A stretch of DNA of 64,000 nt from Lasiosphaeria ovina (GCA_033439765.1 JAULSN010000015.1:124001-188000), one strand, 5' to 3'; shown: positions 23,760 through 36,318, numbered from the stretch's first letter. Numbers and translations: made by a program. Notes: generated by a model from the letters alone, not told the origin.

Positions 23760-24338
23760 ATGGTACGCAATCGCATCCCCCTTTGCGTTCACTCTTTCCG
23801 TAACATAGCACCTCTGGCCTCTCGACCCATTCTCTGCCCAAGATAACTAATCATTTCCCCTCCCCGAATCCAGTCTCTCCGCATCGTCCCCGCCGACGAC
23901 CACTCGTCCTCCTTCAGTCACATCAGCGAGCGGACCGCGGCCGCGCCATCAGCGCCGGGCCTGCACGACACTCTGCGCGCGGGCGTCGGGCCGTCAGCGC
24001 ACGCGAGCGCCGAGGGACAGCCGACATCAGGCCATCCGCTGGAGGCGCGGCTGAAGGCTTGGGAGGCGACGAGACACGCGCTGCGCATGGAGACGCTGCG
24101 GCGGACGTACGGCATGGCGGAGCCCATCCGCCGTGGCATGGAGCTCAAGATTACTCGCGACGGCGAGTGGCGGCCCATGGCGCTCGGCGGGAGCGGCACC
24201 GGCGGCCAGGCGAGCGTCCACGAAGAGATTCTGTCGGGCCGCGACACCACCATCACCTGGGAGGACGTCTACAGCGGCGAAGATACACGCGCCGTCGTCG
24301 GCATGCAAGACGAGATGGAGCGCAAGCTAAACATCTAG
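23760..24338 (+). CDS. UMP1: proteasome maturation factor Ump1
   Basis: Exon 1 is only the start codon (23760-23762). A 111-bp intron (gtacgc...taactaatc...atccag) follows, and exon 2 (23874-24338) codes the rest, 155 residues in all. The sequence SLRIVPADDHSSSFSH, GLHDTLRAGV, HPLEARLKAWEATRHALRME, YGMAEPIRRGMELKI and ITWEDVYSGED is the Ump1/POMP family throughout. Ump1 is a chaperone of half-proteasomes that is trapped and degraded when the 20S core closes. The length is normal for the family. Without the ATG-only exon no suitable upstream start exists for the first conserved residues, which supports the model. Confidence 0.95.
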
Positions 24339-24963
24339 GTGGGAATTTCACGAGGGTGGACAAGGGCTTTAGAGGTTACGAGGCAGAAATTACTTCGTAT
24401 GCTCGCTCCATGGGCTGGCACGGCGTCGATGCCTATCAAGAGGGTAGAAGGCTATGTACGATAATTCTCGCGTGTCGTCGTCGAGATGGAAGCTTAGATC
24501 CGCAATACACAACCTAACGCACTCTGGGCAGACCCTATGTCCTATTTAACATGCGGATATGCATGTAGTACGCGCGCAGCTACGGCCGCTAACACATGAA
24601 TGTAAATGAAATTCTTCCTCTACCTGCTCGTCATACATATTCCAAACCAACGACAACAAAACGTTACACTGATATGATACGCCTGCCCCCCGGTCCTCTG
24701 CACCTTTGAGTAAGGTAAGCAGAACAAAAATGAAAGTATCTCGTTTCAACACCACCAGCCAAGTTCCTTTCCACCATGCAAGATAATGTTCGTTCGAAGG
24801 GACAAAATTCCCCGTTAAATACGCCGAGGATCTTGAATCGGTCCATTATGTGGTTGTCGTCAATTTGTACGCTTCGAAAAGCCAATGGGTTCTCAATATC
24901 CCAGTAGGCATGGGACAAGACACCATGTCCTTAGAATAAGGCACAGTGCGTATCCGGCCTCTC
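24339..24963. other. convergent 3' intergenic region, 625 bp
   Basis: Between the stops of UMP1 (+) and the UBL3-like gene (-). It should contain both 3' UTRs. AT-rich near 24600-24830; no gene is seen. Confidence 0.5.
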
Positions 24964-25768
24964 CTATAAGATCACGCAGCAGCCGCCACCGCCTTCGCGA
25001 CTTCTCCCATCCCGGCTGGTGCTCTTCCCCTTACCAGCTTCGTCCTCTTCCATCATTTCGGGTGGGCGAACCGACATGTGGACTACGTTCGGACTGTCGA
25101 TTGTAAACTGGTATTCTGCGGCCAGACCAGTTAGTTCATGCATACCAAAAGAAGCGCAAAAGCCGAGCCTTACTCTTCAACTGCTCCTTATCATCCAGCA
25201 ATTTTCCAAAGTGGATTAGTCGTATGCTGGTCGGGCTGGCGGGCTTGCCATCCCATTCCTCTCGCCATTCTCGTAATATCAGCTCCTTCAGCTTGTAGAC
25301 CGAGATGCTGAAGGGGTCCTTCCTCCCGGATTCTGTTACATCAGGTATTTCCACGTTTCGCTTGGCCAGATACTTCTCGTCGATTTTGTAAGGATGTCTA
25401 GCACCGGTCGGAAGTAGGAGCGTTATGGTGCAGACGGGCATTTCCGCGTTCGCTCCGGTACTGGAAACCGGCGGGTCCGAAGGCTCTATTGATAAAGAGT
25501 CATCTTCGCTTTGCTTTTCGATAGGGGCCGGTGCGTCATCTTTATCCTTTCCTTTGGATGCGGATTCTGCAGCAGTTGGCGCCGGGCTGAGGTCTGCGGA
25601 AGGCACGTCTTCTTTGGCTGGTACGGGAAGAGAAAACTCGCCCTCTATGTGGGATTGCGACGCCTCCATCGTATCCAGCTTTCCCGCCAACGCAGCGTCT
25701 TTCCATTTCTGTTGTACATCCTCCGTCGGAGTCGGACTTCCGGTCATCCTAAGGCCGTCCTCGGCCAT
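24964..25768 (-). CDS. membrane-anchored ubiquitin-fold protein (UBL3/MUB type) with C-terminal CCVIL prenylation signal
   Basis: Exons 25768-25174 and 25115-24964, separated by a 58-bp intron (gtaagg...actaactgg...ccgcag), give 248 residues. Residues 1-110 are Ser/Pro/acidic and look disordered. A ubiquitin-like fold follows (PVCTITLLLPTGARHPYKI, SVYKLKELILREWREEW, SIRLIHFGKLLDDKEQLK and, after the splice, TIDSPNVVHMSVRPPE), as in the Rad60-SLD_2/UBL3 family. The protein ends GGGGCCVIL: a CaaX-type box suited to geranylgeranylation plus a neighbouring Cys for palmitoylation, as in animal UBL3 and plant MUBs. It therefore should sit on the plasma or endomembrane and cannot be conjugated like ubiquitin. 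The ATG at 25768 was chosen as the first ATG of the frame. Confidence 0.9.
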
Positions 25769-27464
25769 GGCGGATCCCAATGATGTGAGGAATGGAGCGT
25801 GTCTCGGGAACTTCGAAGCCACGAGGCAGAAGAACTATGGCGGCGATCAAAAGACTAAATAGATACCTCCGGAACGAAATAAGCTCGCCGAAGATGTGAT
25901 CAACTGGGGACGCGCTGCAGAACAATCAGGTTGCAGGCGCACTCTGTCGCGACGGATCGAGAGGGTGCCGTTTCGCTTTCAACGGGTGGATTTTCGCGGT
26001 TGCTGTCCGGAAACGGCGCCTGGCACTGAGGTCACCGCTGCGCTGGTATCGGGACACGTGCTTTGCGTCCTTGTCGTCGGGCCCCGGTCCAGAACGGCTT
26101 CGACGCTCAGCTGGCCGTCACTGGGACCCAGTACAAGGGAAAGCCGGTCGGCCAAATGCGCTGGCTTGGCGATGTCGTCTCCTCCAGAGTCCAGGCCCAA
26201 GGGAAGCGCCGTCGAATGCGGACGCACGGGTGGCGGACGGGTGCGGGCGCGGGCGCGGGCGCGGGCGCGGGTGCGGCTATCGATCTGAAGTGCCCTGTCA
26301 AGAGAGGTTCATGTAATATGGTGGCCAGGAATACTGGCGGTTTTGCACAGGCGGAGGGGAGACAGATTGATGGCACGACGAGGGGCGGATAAGACGAGGG
26401 CGTATTCCGTATCCCGTAATGGCCCACTGTGCTGGCCCAGTCTCGCCTCCTCCCACTCAGCAACTGAACGGCCCAGAGGGAACCTGGAAGCGGGTAGGCA
26501 GGCGTCTGCGGATAGCCGTCGAAAGCGACAAAAGAGCGTGGGAGATGAGGAATTGGCCTTTTCCAAGAAGAAAACAAACAAATCACCAGATACAGATGCT
26601 AACAAGGACGCGATATCACACAAAATCCGACTGGCGTAACCAAAAGCCTGTTGGGAGCCCCTGGAAAACATTCGATGTTCAGATCAGAGGGAAACCTGAG
26701 AAAAAGTCAAAAACAGCCCCCCTGGCAGCCCCTCAGTTTCCAAACCCGCCGCCCTACTGCTGGAGGCTGGCGGCGGGAGCTCTGTAGCTGCAGTGCTTGG
26801 TTTGCTTGGTGCTGTGCCAGGAAGGCGCCATTGAGCGCAGCTAGCTGGCCGCCCTGCCCTGGCACGGACCAGCCGGGCACAATTTTAGTGATTGCCGTCC
26901 CCGCGACCTGACAGAGTCAAATGCCCGATTGATGATGCCAACCTTCCGACAATGGAAGTTCCCTTCAGCGAATCTCCTGCGCGCTTTGGTTATTGTGGTA
27001 CACGCTTACTCAGAGTGCCATGGGTCCTTTCCACTGAGGTGCTTCCTTCTCCCGAAGAAGCCGCAGCAGTATTCCGTACTGTACGTATCTGTTTGTTTAC
27101 AACAGGCTCGAGCGAAAAAAAAAGAGTCCATGTTTTGGCGGCCAGCCCTCTCACCATCCACTAGTCTAGTTCTAGGTACATACAGTAGTCACTCACGGCG
27201 AAGCTAGAAGTGGGTGTCAAGTTCCAAGACGGAAGTCTGGAACTTTCAGGGAAGCATGCACGCCATCACCTATGCAATCACCATCAATCCTGCTCCTGCT
27301 GCTTCTGCTTCTGCTGCTGCTACTACTCGAGTCTTGGCTTGCAGCCGCTAAGAAAAAGTCCAGCTGATCCGACCATGGATGAGAGGGATGAGAGGGATGG
27401 AGGGTTTTTGGCATGTCGAAACAGCTGACTCGGCTCAAGACGAGAAGTTCAAGATTGGCGGGCT

Positions 27465-27516
<52 letters not shown>

Positions 27517-30500
27517 GACTCGAGTCGGTATGTCGACCTGGAACCTGAATCAAATTAAGCCCCGATGCACACAGCACGCGGTCCTGTTTCAGGTTCCTAG
27601 CTCGCGCTGCGATGGGGGAAGAGACGGTCTGTTTGTTGCCTGGATCCCAAAAGTAACCGGAGCGGCTCGAGCCATTGTAGGAAGCTTCCATCCTGGAGGA
27701 ATCCATGTTGTCAGAGAACCTGGAACACCAGAACCGGAATCGTGACGGAAACGGAGGCTGTCAATTCGCCCAGTCCGGCCGGAGTACTCCGTACCTACAC
27801 AGTACACCCTACACAGCCTCGCCACCCAGCTTACTCGGTCCTTAGTCAACTGAGCATGTGCGAAAATCCGGGGCTCCGGGTTCCCCAAATTCGATATTTC
27901 CGGGGCTTTTCTCTCGATGAAATCCCGAGACATCCCTCGCCATCTTTTCCCCTTTGGATGTCTTTGTCTGGGGGGGAGGATGTATTACTGAAGGAATGTC
28001 AGCCCATCATCGGTCGGGTCTCACCAAGACCCTGCCAAACACCCAGCTCAGCTCAGCTCAATTGCCCGCAGATACGGTGTACTGTGCAGTACGTGGACAT
28101 ACATACGTTGATAGGAATTTAGCTGAGTTATACAGAGAAGACATGTCTAACCCCAAGTATAAGGTGTAGGGTGCATGTCCTCGCCGTTGGCCGGCATTCC
28201 TGCACGACCAAATACGCAGGCACTACCATCCATGACTGAATGGCGCCTGCTGTGGCTGAGACGCACAGGTGCATCCACCACTGAAAGCGGTCATTACCCT
28301 CACCCAAGTTCGGGGGCACATAAACCAACTCATGGTCCATTCACACCCAAATAAATGAAACCCGGGTCACATCTTCTGAAACTTCGTCTCGAATACCTCA
28401 AGTATTCATGTCAACTGTAAAGCGGTAGGTATGCATGCGAGTTCTAGACCAGGTCCAAGGCGAGGCGGGTTTTCCGTCTTGCTTCAGGTGAATGTCTGTG
28501 ACACAACACAAGGTAGCCTACCAAGGTCATATTATCTCTTCTCACCGGCTACCTACTCTGCGTGCTGCCACCACATTCTACACGATATGCACGATGGAAG
28601 ATACCAGACATCGTAGACTTCAATACTGAGTGATATGGTGCCAAAGTCTTGAACGAAAGTGGTTCTACCGCTTCTCGCGATGACAAGGACAGCCGTCTGT
28701 CTATTCAGCTCACACGCCATCCCGGAAACAGAAACTGTCAGTCAAGGTGACGGGTGCGCTTTTGTGCGATTACCACATGACTGCTAGGCTAATAGAGAGC
28801 TTCTGTGGCACGTGGAGTTGCTATAGTCATGTCTCACAACATTTCACCTTGTCGCAGAGGCATGCCGTCCATCATCTCACTTCCATTCGTGAGTTTGAGT
28901 TTGTGTATATAAAATAAATCCATAGAGTCCCGGAAGGTTGGGTCCGAGGCAGGCAGTCGTTGACCGGGCCAACAATCATTTCATCAGTGCCCGAGGTAAG
29001 GTGAGTTACCCTGGCGCCGGGTGGCTTTGAGTCCCCCATAAATAGGTTGGGTAGGTATACAAAACCAGCGGTTGGTCCGCCCATGGATACTCCCGCCAGT
29101 GGCTCATTTGCTCGCCCCTTTTAAACTCTGTGGATCTAACCATAGGGTAAATGGCTCTCCATAATTACCACTCAATATCACGGGATAGTAAACACTTCAG
29201 CTCGGAAGCCGATTATGTTATTGATTGGGTCCAAGACGTAATTATAAGACTACATTTACTCAAGCATCATTGCTCCGGTGTGATTCTTACACGAGGGCAA
29301 CTGAGAAACGCATATAATACTATTCTGGCTACTTGCCTGAGATAGGCCTATGTTATACCACTTGGGAGAAAATGATGTGAAATGTAAAATGTGAAATGTC
29401 TCTGAAAGAGCGAAACGGTATGGGTGTCCCAAAGGGGCCACCTCTGGTGGCTCCTTGTGACTCAGAGCAGGAGTGTCGTGCCATAATTATTTGCCGTAAA
29501 ACATGACTAAAGCATGATCAGAATCTGGAGAGAACCTGCTCCCCCAGTAGGGTTTCACGGTCAACCCACCGTCACGAGCTGGTGTGGGCCGGATGCTTCA
29601 CGTAGTGACGTGGGACAGATCGCAACCTAGAAGTGTCAAATGACGACGGGAGCAAAAAGTAGCTACGGCGGGCCACTCACAAGTGCAGGATCTTGCCGAC
29701 GCGGCACCAGTAACACTGACACAAGGGTATCATGTTTGGCAGGCACATCTAGAAGGGATAGTGTTACCGGGATGGCCAAATTCCCGATTGCTGTTTAAAT
29801 AATCTAATTAGATTTGTGAATAGGAATATCCACTACCTACACGGCCTCGCGTGTTCGGTCTATCAAAACATTGGCTCGCAGCTTTGGTAGCTGATGTTTG
29901 CCAACTATCTTCTGGATCCTCAGGTGGCTAAGGTAGACAAACAATGGGGCAATTAATACTATTCATTGGTAGGGCACGTATGGTATGGCTCGGGTTGGTC
30001 CTCTGGACTGAGAAGAGGGGGATACAGTGCCTCCGGCAGATGGACTTTCTGTAAAAAGAGAAGTTTCAAGGGGAAATTGGTAATTCCGCGGCCCCATTGA
30101 ATCGGATCTTGATTTTCATCAGCTGCCAGGCCGAGAAAATGTTACCGCTTTCGCACTCAATTTCCATGTCAAAGGTGAACCGTGGTGAATGTTGCAGTCG
30201 GGAGTCTCAGAACAAAGCCCCCATCCTAATTACTCCCCGCCCGAAAGATGTGCCACTCTTCCTTTCCTTCCAGCAACATCGAGCTTCTTTAACTGATCAG
30301 AGAAGCCTCTTGCCGTGGCCCGTATTCTTTGACAATCTGCGCTTTATGTCCAACGTTTAACATAGCTGCCCGCTTTACAGGTTGTCCGGCCATCCTAGTG
30401 AGTAGACCAGGTAAGTCTTTTCATTTGACATTTGATATGTTCTTTGGTCAATCCTTTCAGCGCTCCTTTGCGTCTACACCTTGGCTAACAACGAGACCTC

Positions 30501-30835
30501 TGCCTCGTCACTAGACCAAATAAACGTTTGGCCACGTCAGCACCAGATGGCCACAACAGACCTCGGAAAGAGAACCAAGTACCTGTCCTCCCCCGATGGC
30601 CGTCGATGGTGCCGGTTGTGGTAGCACATCGACTCACCCGATTGTTTCCTTTCACGGTGCCAGTGCCACTGGTTTCTTCCTTACACCTTCTCGCCATCCC
30701 TCCTCATTTACGGCCCACTTTCCCCGTCTTGGATGCCAGATGGATGAATAAAACCCATTCCGACACTTGGTTATAGATGATCTAGCATCAACCTTTGGAG
30801 CGCCGAGTTCTCAACTTACCGCCAGACCCACCAAC
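25769..30835. other. gene-poor region, 5.1 kb
   Basis: No reading frame with domains, codon-like bias or matched splice sites was found. Contents: a GCGGGC-type hexanucleotide run at about 26239-26276, a CTGCTTCTGCTTCTG run near 27295-27325, a long (CT)n at 27466-27511, and several TACCTAC/CCTAGGTA short motifs. The last 700 bp are probably the promoter of the GPI-protein gene. Frames such as 26107-26586 and 27742-28122 are judged to be chance. Confidence 0.5.
27466..27511. repeat. (CT)23 microsatellite
   Basis: A pure CT dinucleotide run of about 46 bp in non-coding DNA. Confidence 0.95.
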
Positions 30836-31627
30836 ATGTCATTTAAGCAAATCGTCGCGGCTACCGTCGCTGCCGTCTGCTTTGGCATCGCTGCCGGAGA
30901 CAAGGATGAAGGATTATGCGGCGGTGCTGGCGTGTTAGGCCGAAATATCGAGGCCCCCCAAATTGTCTCCTTTAACCAAAAAGACTTTACAACGTCAACG
31001 ACAACGACCACCTTCACCAACGTAGTCCACATTACCACATACAATCCCAGAGTATCGAGACCTACTCCCAGCCACACTTGTGACGAATCTCCAACAACCC
31101 TATCTACAAGCAAAATCGTCACCCTGTCTGCTTCGGTCACGTCTGTCCCGGCGACATGCACCCCCGTGACTACCGTCAGCTCCGCAGTCAGCTTAATCAC
31201 AGTCACCACAACAACCACAGCAAGCGAGATAGACTTCAAGACAACCACAGTGGTGCTCTCCGTTGGCGCTAGTTCTCGGCCAGCCGGCGGTCCCCCGGTC
31301 ATTAGCCATTTGACGAGCAGCAGCATCATCATCATAATCAGCAGCAGCAGCAGCGTTGGTGGTGTCATCGTGGTTACTCCATTCGAGCCAAGTTCATCAC
31401 CCACCGCTACTGTGTCTGGGGCCACGATATCCACACCGCCAGCGTCGTCTGGGCCGCCCACAACATCAACCGGCACGGCCGACACGGCAGCTAGTAGCGC
31501 CACGGCCACACCGTCGAGCAGCACTGTAGCCGCGGGCGCTGAGGCAGTCGCGGGCAGCAAGCTGTCGATTCTGAGCAGTGCCTTGATCGGTCCTATCGTC
31601 GTGCTGGTGTACGCTGTCGTGGGTTGA
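30836..31627 (+). CDS. Ser/Thr-rich GPI-anchored cell-surface protein, function unknown
   Basis: Single exon, 263 residues from the ATG at 30836 (an upstream in-frame ATG would place 23 residues before the signal peptide and is rejected). MSFKQIVAATVAAVCFGIAAG is a signal peptide. The mature part is rich in Thr, Ser, Val and Pro (TTSTTTTTFTNVVHITTY and so on) with few Cys, so heavy O-glycosylation is expected. The C-terminus is a GPI signal: small residues around EAVAGSKL and then a hydrophobic tail ALIGPIVVLVYAVVG. It is probably a cell-wall mannoprotein or adhesin-like spacer. No catalytic domain is visible. Confidence 0.75.
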   Translation: MSFKQIVAATVAAVCFGIAAGDKDEGLCGGAGVLGRNIEAPQIVSFNQKDFTTSTTTTTFTNVVHITTYNPRVSRPTPSHTCDESPTTLSTSKIVTLSASVTSVPATCTPVTTVSSAVSLITVTTTTTASEIDFKTTTVVLSVGASSRPAGGPPVISHLTSSSIIIIISSSSSVGGVIVVTPFEPSSSPTATVSGATISTPPASSGPPTTSTGTADTAASSATATPSSSTVAAGAEAVAGSKLSILSSALIGPIVVLVYAVVG

Positions 31628-32420
31628 GAAACCCGGCGCAACATCTCGGAAAGACTATCCGTCCCGGCCCGACCCCCTGTTGTTGTCGATTGCCCCTATC
31701 ATCTCTCTTTTTCCCCTCCCCCCTTTGATTTTTGTTGCTTTTTGTTGCCTGTTACAATACACACTATGGCATCTCTAATTAGTTCCTTATCGTTTTCCTC
31801 GATGGAGTCACTTCATGTTACCACAATGTCAGCAAGGTAGTGGAAGGAGAACTAGACACCGCAAGCCCATAATTACCTACCAACCTAATTAAGTCGGTGC
31901 TGTTCCATATACCTTCCCGCTCGCGCTAAACGAAATCAAGTCTTCACATCCCTCTCTGAAGGACTGGAAAAACACTGCATCACATCCCGATTACCTACCT
32001 ACCTACTATCCAGGTTAGGAGATATGGTACTTGAAGTAATGCGTAATTAGTTTTTGTCTGCCTGAGAGATTACGTATGTGTTGTCCTTCAACGCCAGCTA
32101 GGCTTGATTTGTTCATTAATTACACTGCTAAGTTCCATGTTGCTGTCTCTATCTATAGATAATCTCCCGCCGGTGGTCTTAAGACTACCTATTTGTAACC
32201 AGACAACTCCACTGGCGGCGGGCATGATCGTCGATTACCAAACAATATGTCCGTACTTCCAAGTTTAAATTATTAGCTCTAACTGCTGTTTTTGGGAGAC
32301 ATGCAGCGGCCCGCTCGCTCGTTTGTCTTTTCTGGTGCACATTACTATTCACCACCAATGTGCTTCACAAAATCCCACAAGAAACGACACCCGAGCAAAT
32401 GCGTACAGGCACAACCCCGA
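31628..32420. other. convergent 3' intergenic region, 793 bp
   Basis: Lies between the stops of the GPI-protein gene (+) and the AP-2 beta gene (-). It has pyrimidine-rich 3' sequence around 31690-31745 and TACCTACCTACCTACT near 31995. No gene is seen. Confidence 0.5.
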
Positions 32421-35178
32421 CTACAACAGTAGGTCCCCGTTATTACCTACGCCTTGGGCAGGTTGGTACACGGTTTGCGGGGCATACTGGTTGACGACGT
32501 AGCCCGAGCCCTCGTTGCCGTTGCCGCCGAAGCTGTCCCCTTGCTCTTGGACGTGCATGCCGCGCACTTGGGACGTGAAATATGCATCGGCCTCGTGCAC
32601 CGCCTGTGCCAGGTTGCCTTCGCCGTTTTGGCCCTCCGGTCGGTCCGTGCGGGGATCGAAGTCGGCGGGCTGCCCTCCCATGCCAAATTGGCTGAGAGAC
32701 TTATTGGCGTCTGAGAGAACGCCGCTGGGGTTGGGCACCTCTTGGCGCTGGAGAGCGGGCGATTCGTGGAGGCGGCGCGGCCGGGCATTGCGAAACACGG
32801 TTTGCACCGGCTTGAGGTAGACAGTGGCCAGGGTGCCGACATTGAGGCACATCTCCTCGAGCGTGGCAGGATCAAGGCGCTCCGACTCGGCCGTGATGGC
32901 TGGCTTCTCACCCATGACGATGCGCTTAGCAGCTTCCATGTCGGTAGAGAGTAAACGCCAGTACATGTAAGCGCGGTCCCGTAGATCCGGATTGTCCGTC
33001 TCTTCGGTGGCCCATTTGAGCACTTTCGGCACCAGCTCCTGCCCCTTGGTCGGGCGCTGGATGAACAGCTTCACTGTTGCCGTCAGGAGCGCAAGCTGCA
33101 CCTCGACGGGCTCTTCGGCAAACGAGTACAAGAAATCCTCGAGCAGAGCGTCCGAGTTCTCGATGCGGCTGGCATACTGGCCGATTACCCACACCATGGC
33201 CGCCTTAGCCTCGGGCTCGTCGAGCGAGTCTAGATTCTCGCAGAGAGTGCCGATGATGCTCTCGTACTGGTTCGGATATTTGCGGAAGATGTTCCGAATA
33301 ACCACCGTAGCCTCCTGGACGATATATGTAATCTTTGTCGCGACCAACTCCAGCAGGAGGTTGATGCACCGCCTCGCCGCCGGCTCAATCTTAATGGCCA
33401 GCTTGCCTATGGCGCGAACCGCTTTCCGGACAAAGTGCACGTCAATCTCGGTGGCATACTCGCGAAGCTCTGTGAGGACTTCATCAATATTCTTCTCGGT
33501 TGCGAGCATGAAGATCAATTCGAGCTTTGTGACCTTCACGTAAATGGGATCATTGTATTTGCAAAAGAACACCCGAATGTCGTTGCGGAGCACTTCGGGT
33601 CGCCGCTGCAGGATGAGCAGCGCGTTTCGAAGCGCTAGATACTGCACCTCTGGGCCCTTGGCGAGCAGTGTGACAAGTGGGGGGGAGAGCTTTCGGCAGA
33701 GAGCGGATATCTGCTTCTGATCGGCGATGTAGTTCATCAGGTAGAGTATCACGCGTATACAGGTAAGAACAACTGCCGAGTTGGAGTGCGACAGCCGTGG
33801 GGCGATACGCTCGGCCAGCAGCAGCGCCTCACCCGAATCTTGTGGCACGTAGGACATGAGCGCCTCCAGTATGTACGTCTGGCCCCATCTTGGGTGTAGT
33901 GTTAGCAACAGGCTGGGTTCGCGAAGCAGAGGGGGCTTGGGGGGCTAACTCGGAGCAGTCGGGCAGGATGGCCACCATCTTGGACGCATTATCGTAGTCT
34001 ATGGTAAGCTTGATGGCATCGCTGCGCTCCCATATGTCCATCAAGCTCGCCAGCGCACTCGCCACGACGGTAGGGTTGTCGTCCTTGAGCAGGCTGTTCA
34101 GCCGCGCGATAAGATCAGAGGCCTCCACCATGTGCTTGTCGTGGTCGTAGAGCTTGGCCACGCAGAAGGCTGCCGTCTTGCGCACGTAGGGATCTGAATC
34201 GCGGAGGAGGTGCTTCACTATCGGGACGGTAGCTTCGACGAACTCGCGCACGTGGATGTAAGACATAGTTCGTAGTGCAAGCGCTCGAACCAGAGGATTC
34301 GGGTCTTCCATATCCTGAGGACGATAGACATGTGAGCATGGAGTTTCCTGCCATCAGGGGCCAAGGACCTGGAACTGACCTGCTCCAGAACTGGAATTGC
34401 TTTTACTGCGATTTCGGACCGCATCCTAGCATAGTTGACGAGGAACAGGAAGCACCTGGAGGAAAGAGCTGTCAACAAACATGTCCTGCATGGATAAGGA
34501 GGGGGCGTTCTCTTTGCATGGAAGACTCACATCTTCTTGATTTCGAGGCTTGGAATGCCCATGCACCCAATGATGTCGGGGAACAGGGCAACCATGTCAT
34601 TGTTGCTCATGGTCATGTTGGCAACGATCTTCTTGAGGGCGATCTTCTTGGTAGTGAAGTTCTTGTCCTTCCTGCCGCCGCTGTTGAGCTCGAGCCGCAG
34701 CTCGGCCACTTTGCCCTGTGGTCCACGAAGATGTGAGCCATACGCCGGCGGAGGGAGATATGCCATAAACATGACGGCGGTTGTGGGTTAGACGAAAGGC
34801 GCGTGTCATGGTGTCGGCGGGAACGAGGGGAAGTCGGCCGTTGCGATCAAGACACGACGGCGGGCTGAAGAGGGGGGATGCGGTGCAACGAGATCGCTTA
34901 GGACCGCTGGCACAGAACAAGACAGGGGCGGCAAAGCAAGGGAGGCAGGAGGCGCGAGGTGAGGGGAAGCTGTGGTGGCAGACGAGGATGGGCATAGGGA
35001 TAGGGTGACATGACTAGTCTCGAGTGCTGGAATGGACGTGTTGCGGACCCCCTCCCGGACAAGCAAGATGCAGGAAAAACAAGCCAAGCCGTAAGTAAGG
35101 AAGGGAGACGGGAATATGAAAGGACAAAGAGCTTACGCGGGCAAACAACTTGGAGTCCCCTCCCTGCGAACTCGCCAT
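32421..35178 (-). CDS. APL1: AP-2 adaptor complex subunit beta (beta-adaptin)
   Basis: Five exons close to 711 residues: 35178-35137, 34715-34531, 34455-34380, 34314-33950 and 33888-32421. The start [14 protein letters not shown] joins [14 protein letters not shown]. Armadillo-like trunk motifs are intact ([76 protein letters not shown]). The N-terminus resembles yeast Apl1 (KVFAR...ALRKIIAN) and lacks the KGE..ELR.GLVSQY start I associate with fungal AP-1 beta, so I assign AP-2; AP-1 is the alternative. After about residue 610 comes only a Gly/Asn/Gln-rich tail ending GDLLL. No LLNLD-type clathrin box and no appendage (ear) domain is present. The complex recruits cargo at the plasma membrane for endocytosis. 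It is divergent from EMC4. Confidence 0.88.
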
Positions 35179-35693
35179 GGCGTCGGCTGTGTAGGTATAT
35201 ATGTCTTGCTGTCTAACAGCAGGTTTTCGCGCGCACTGAGCTCCTCTTCCCGCTTTGTCTTCTTCTTCTAGGCCGAAAGGTCGGCTGACCGATGCTCAAC
35301 TAATCGACGTTAAACCGCAGGTTACTGGCAAATAGGACGTCGGCAATGCCAGTGCTAGCATGGGATACGACACGCGACTAGCCAGAGCTCGACTGGGCGA
35401 CAGATACAATGCCGCCTGGGACGAGGTGCCTGGCTCGCCTCTCGCGCCGTTGCGCCGAAGCGGTTGCTGCTTCGTCTTGGGGGGGAGACTTTCTCAGGGC
35501 AGACAACCGGTTGGCGTCGATAACAGTTCGACCGGACGGTTGCATGCAGCCAATTCCTCCGCGTATGTTGATGGATATTTAGACCAAGGACGCCGTCGCG
35601 AGCTGCTGTGAGCTTCCGAGTCGGCGGGGGGGCTTTGCGCTCGTCGAATTGATGGGCTGATGCTGTTCGTGGGGACGTCGTGTTCGTTGTACT

Positions 35694-35732
<39 letters not shown>

Positions 35733-36318
35733 GTCGTCGTCGTGAGGGGATCGGCGGTGGAAGGACAGGACTCGGTCAGCGGGACGGAGCAGAAGTGTTC
35801 GTAGGTCAGTCGGCGGTAGTGTAGTCGGGTATTGAACAACTGTTGATTGCGAGGCTGAGAGTCGTCGAGCTGAAGGAGACCTTCGTTCCAATCTACCTAA
35901 TCGATATGCCGTCGAGCGCCCAGAGCAGTTTTGATCGGCAAGGCCGGGGTTTTGCAGCAGCATACCCTACGGTATCCAAAATGCAGGCAAGCTAAGGAAG
36001 ATCCAGGCTTCGGGGTCCAGGTCCCTGCCCGCGATCTGTCAGCCCCTGAAAAGCCCACTATATTCGGTGGAGAAACCCGCCGGCGATGCCCTAAGCAAAC
36101 GCACGGTCCACTATAATGCGGGAGCAGCAGCCAGTGACATTGGCCGACTTCCAGGGCGGCTTTGCTGGGCTGTCCGTTGCTGAAGGAAGCACAGACACCG
36201 CTGCGGGTCGCCTATCTCGACCTCAGCCTTGTTTTTGTCATTCCCCGTTCGCTCCCGCGCATCACGACGAAACCAGCCGCGATCTGTTCACCACCAAACC
36301 CGACGACCACGCTCCATC
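35179..36318. promoter_or_regulatory. divergent intergenic region AP-2 beta / EMC4, 1.14 kb
   Basis: Separates two divergent start codons and so should hold both promoters. It contains a long GTC/TCG run at about 35693-35743. Minus-strand frames over this run (35355-35963) are low-complexity artefacts. Confidence 0.5.
35693..35743. repeat. (GTC)n trinucleotide run, about 50 bp
   Basis: Sixteen or so GTC units with a single interruption (GTTGTC) in the AP-2 beta/EMC4 spacer. Confidence 0.9.

Noticed and set aside
30811..31644. 277-codon minus frame opposite the Ser/Thr-rich gene
   Set aside because: The plus frame has a signal peptide and GPI tail; the minus frame is only the complement of Thr/Ser-rich codons.
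35355..35963. 202-codon frame with an Asp run
   Set aside because: Created by the GTC microsatellite; no domain and located between two divergent promoters.
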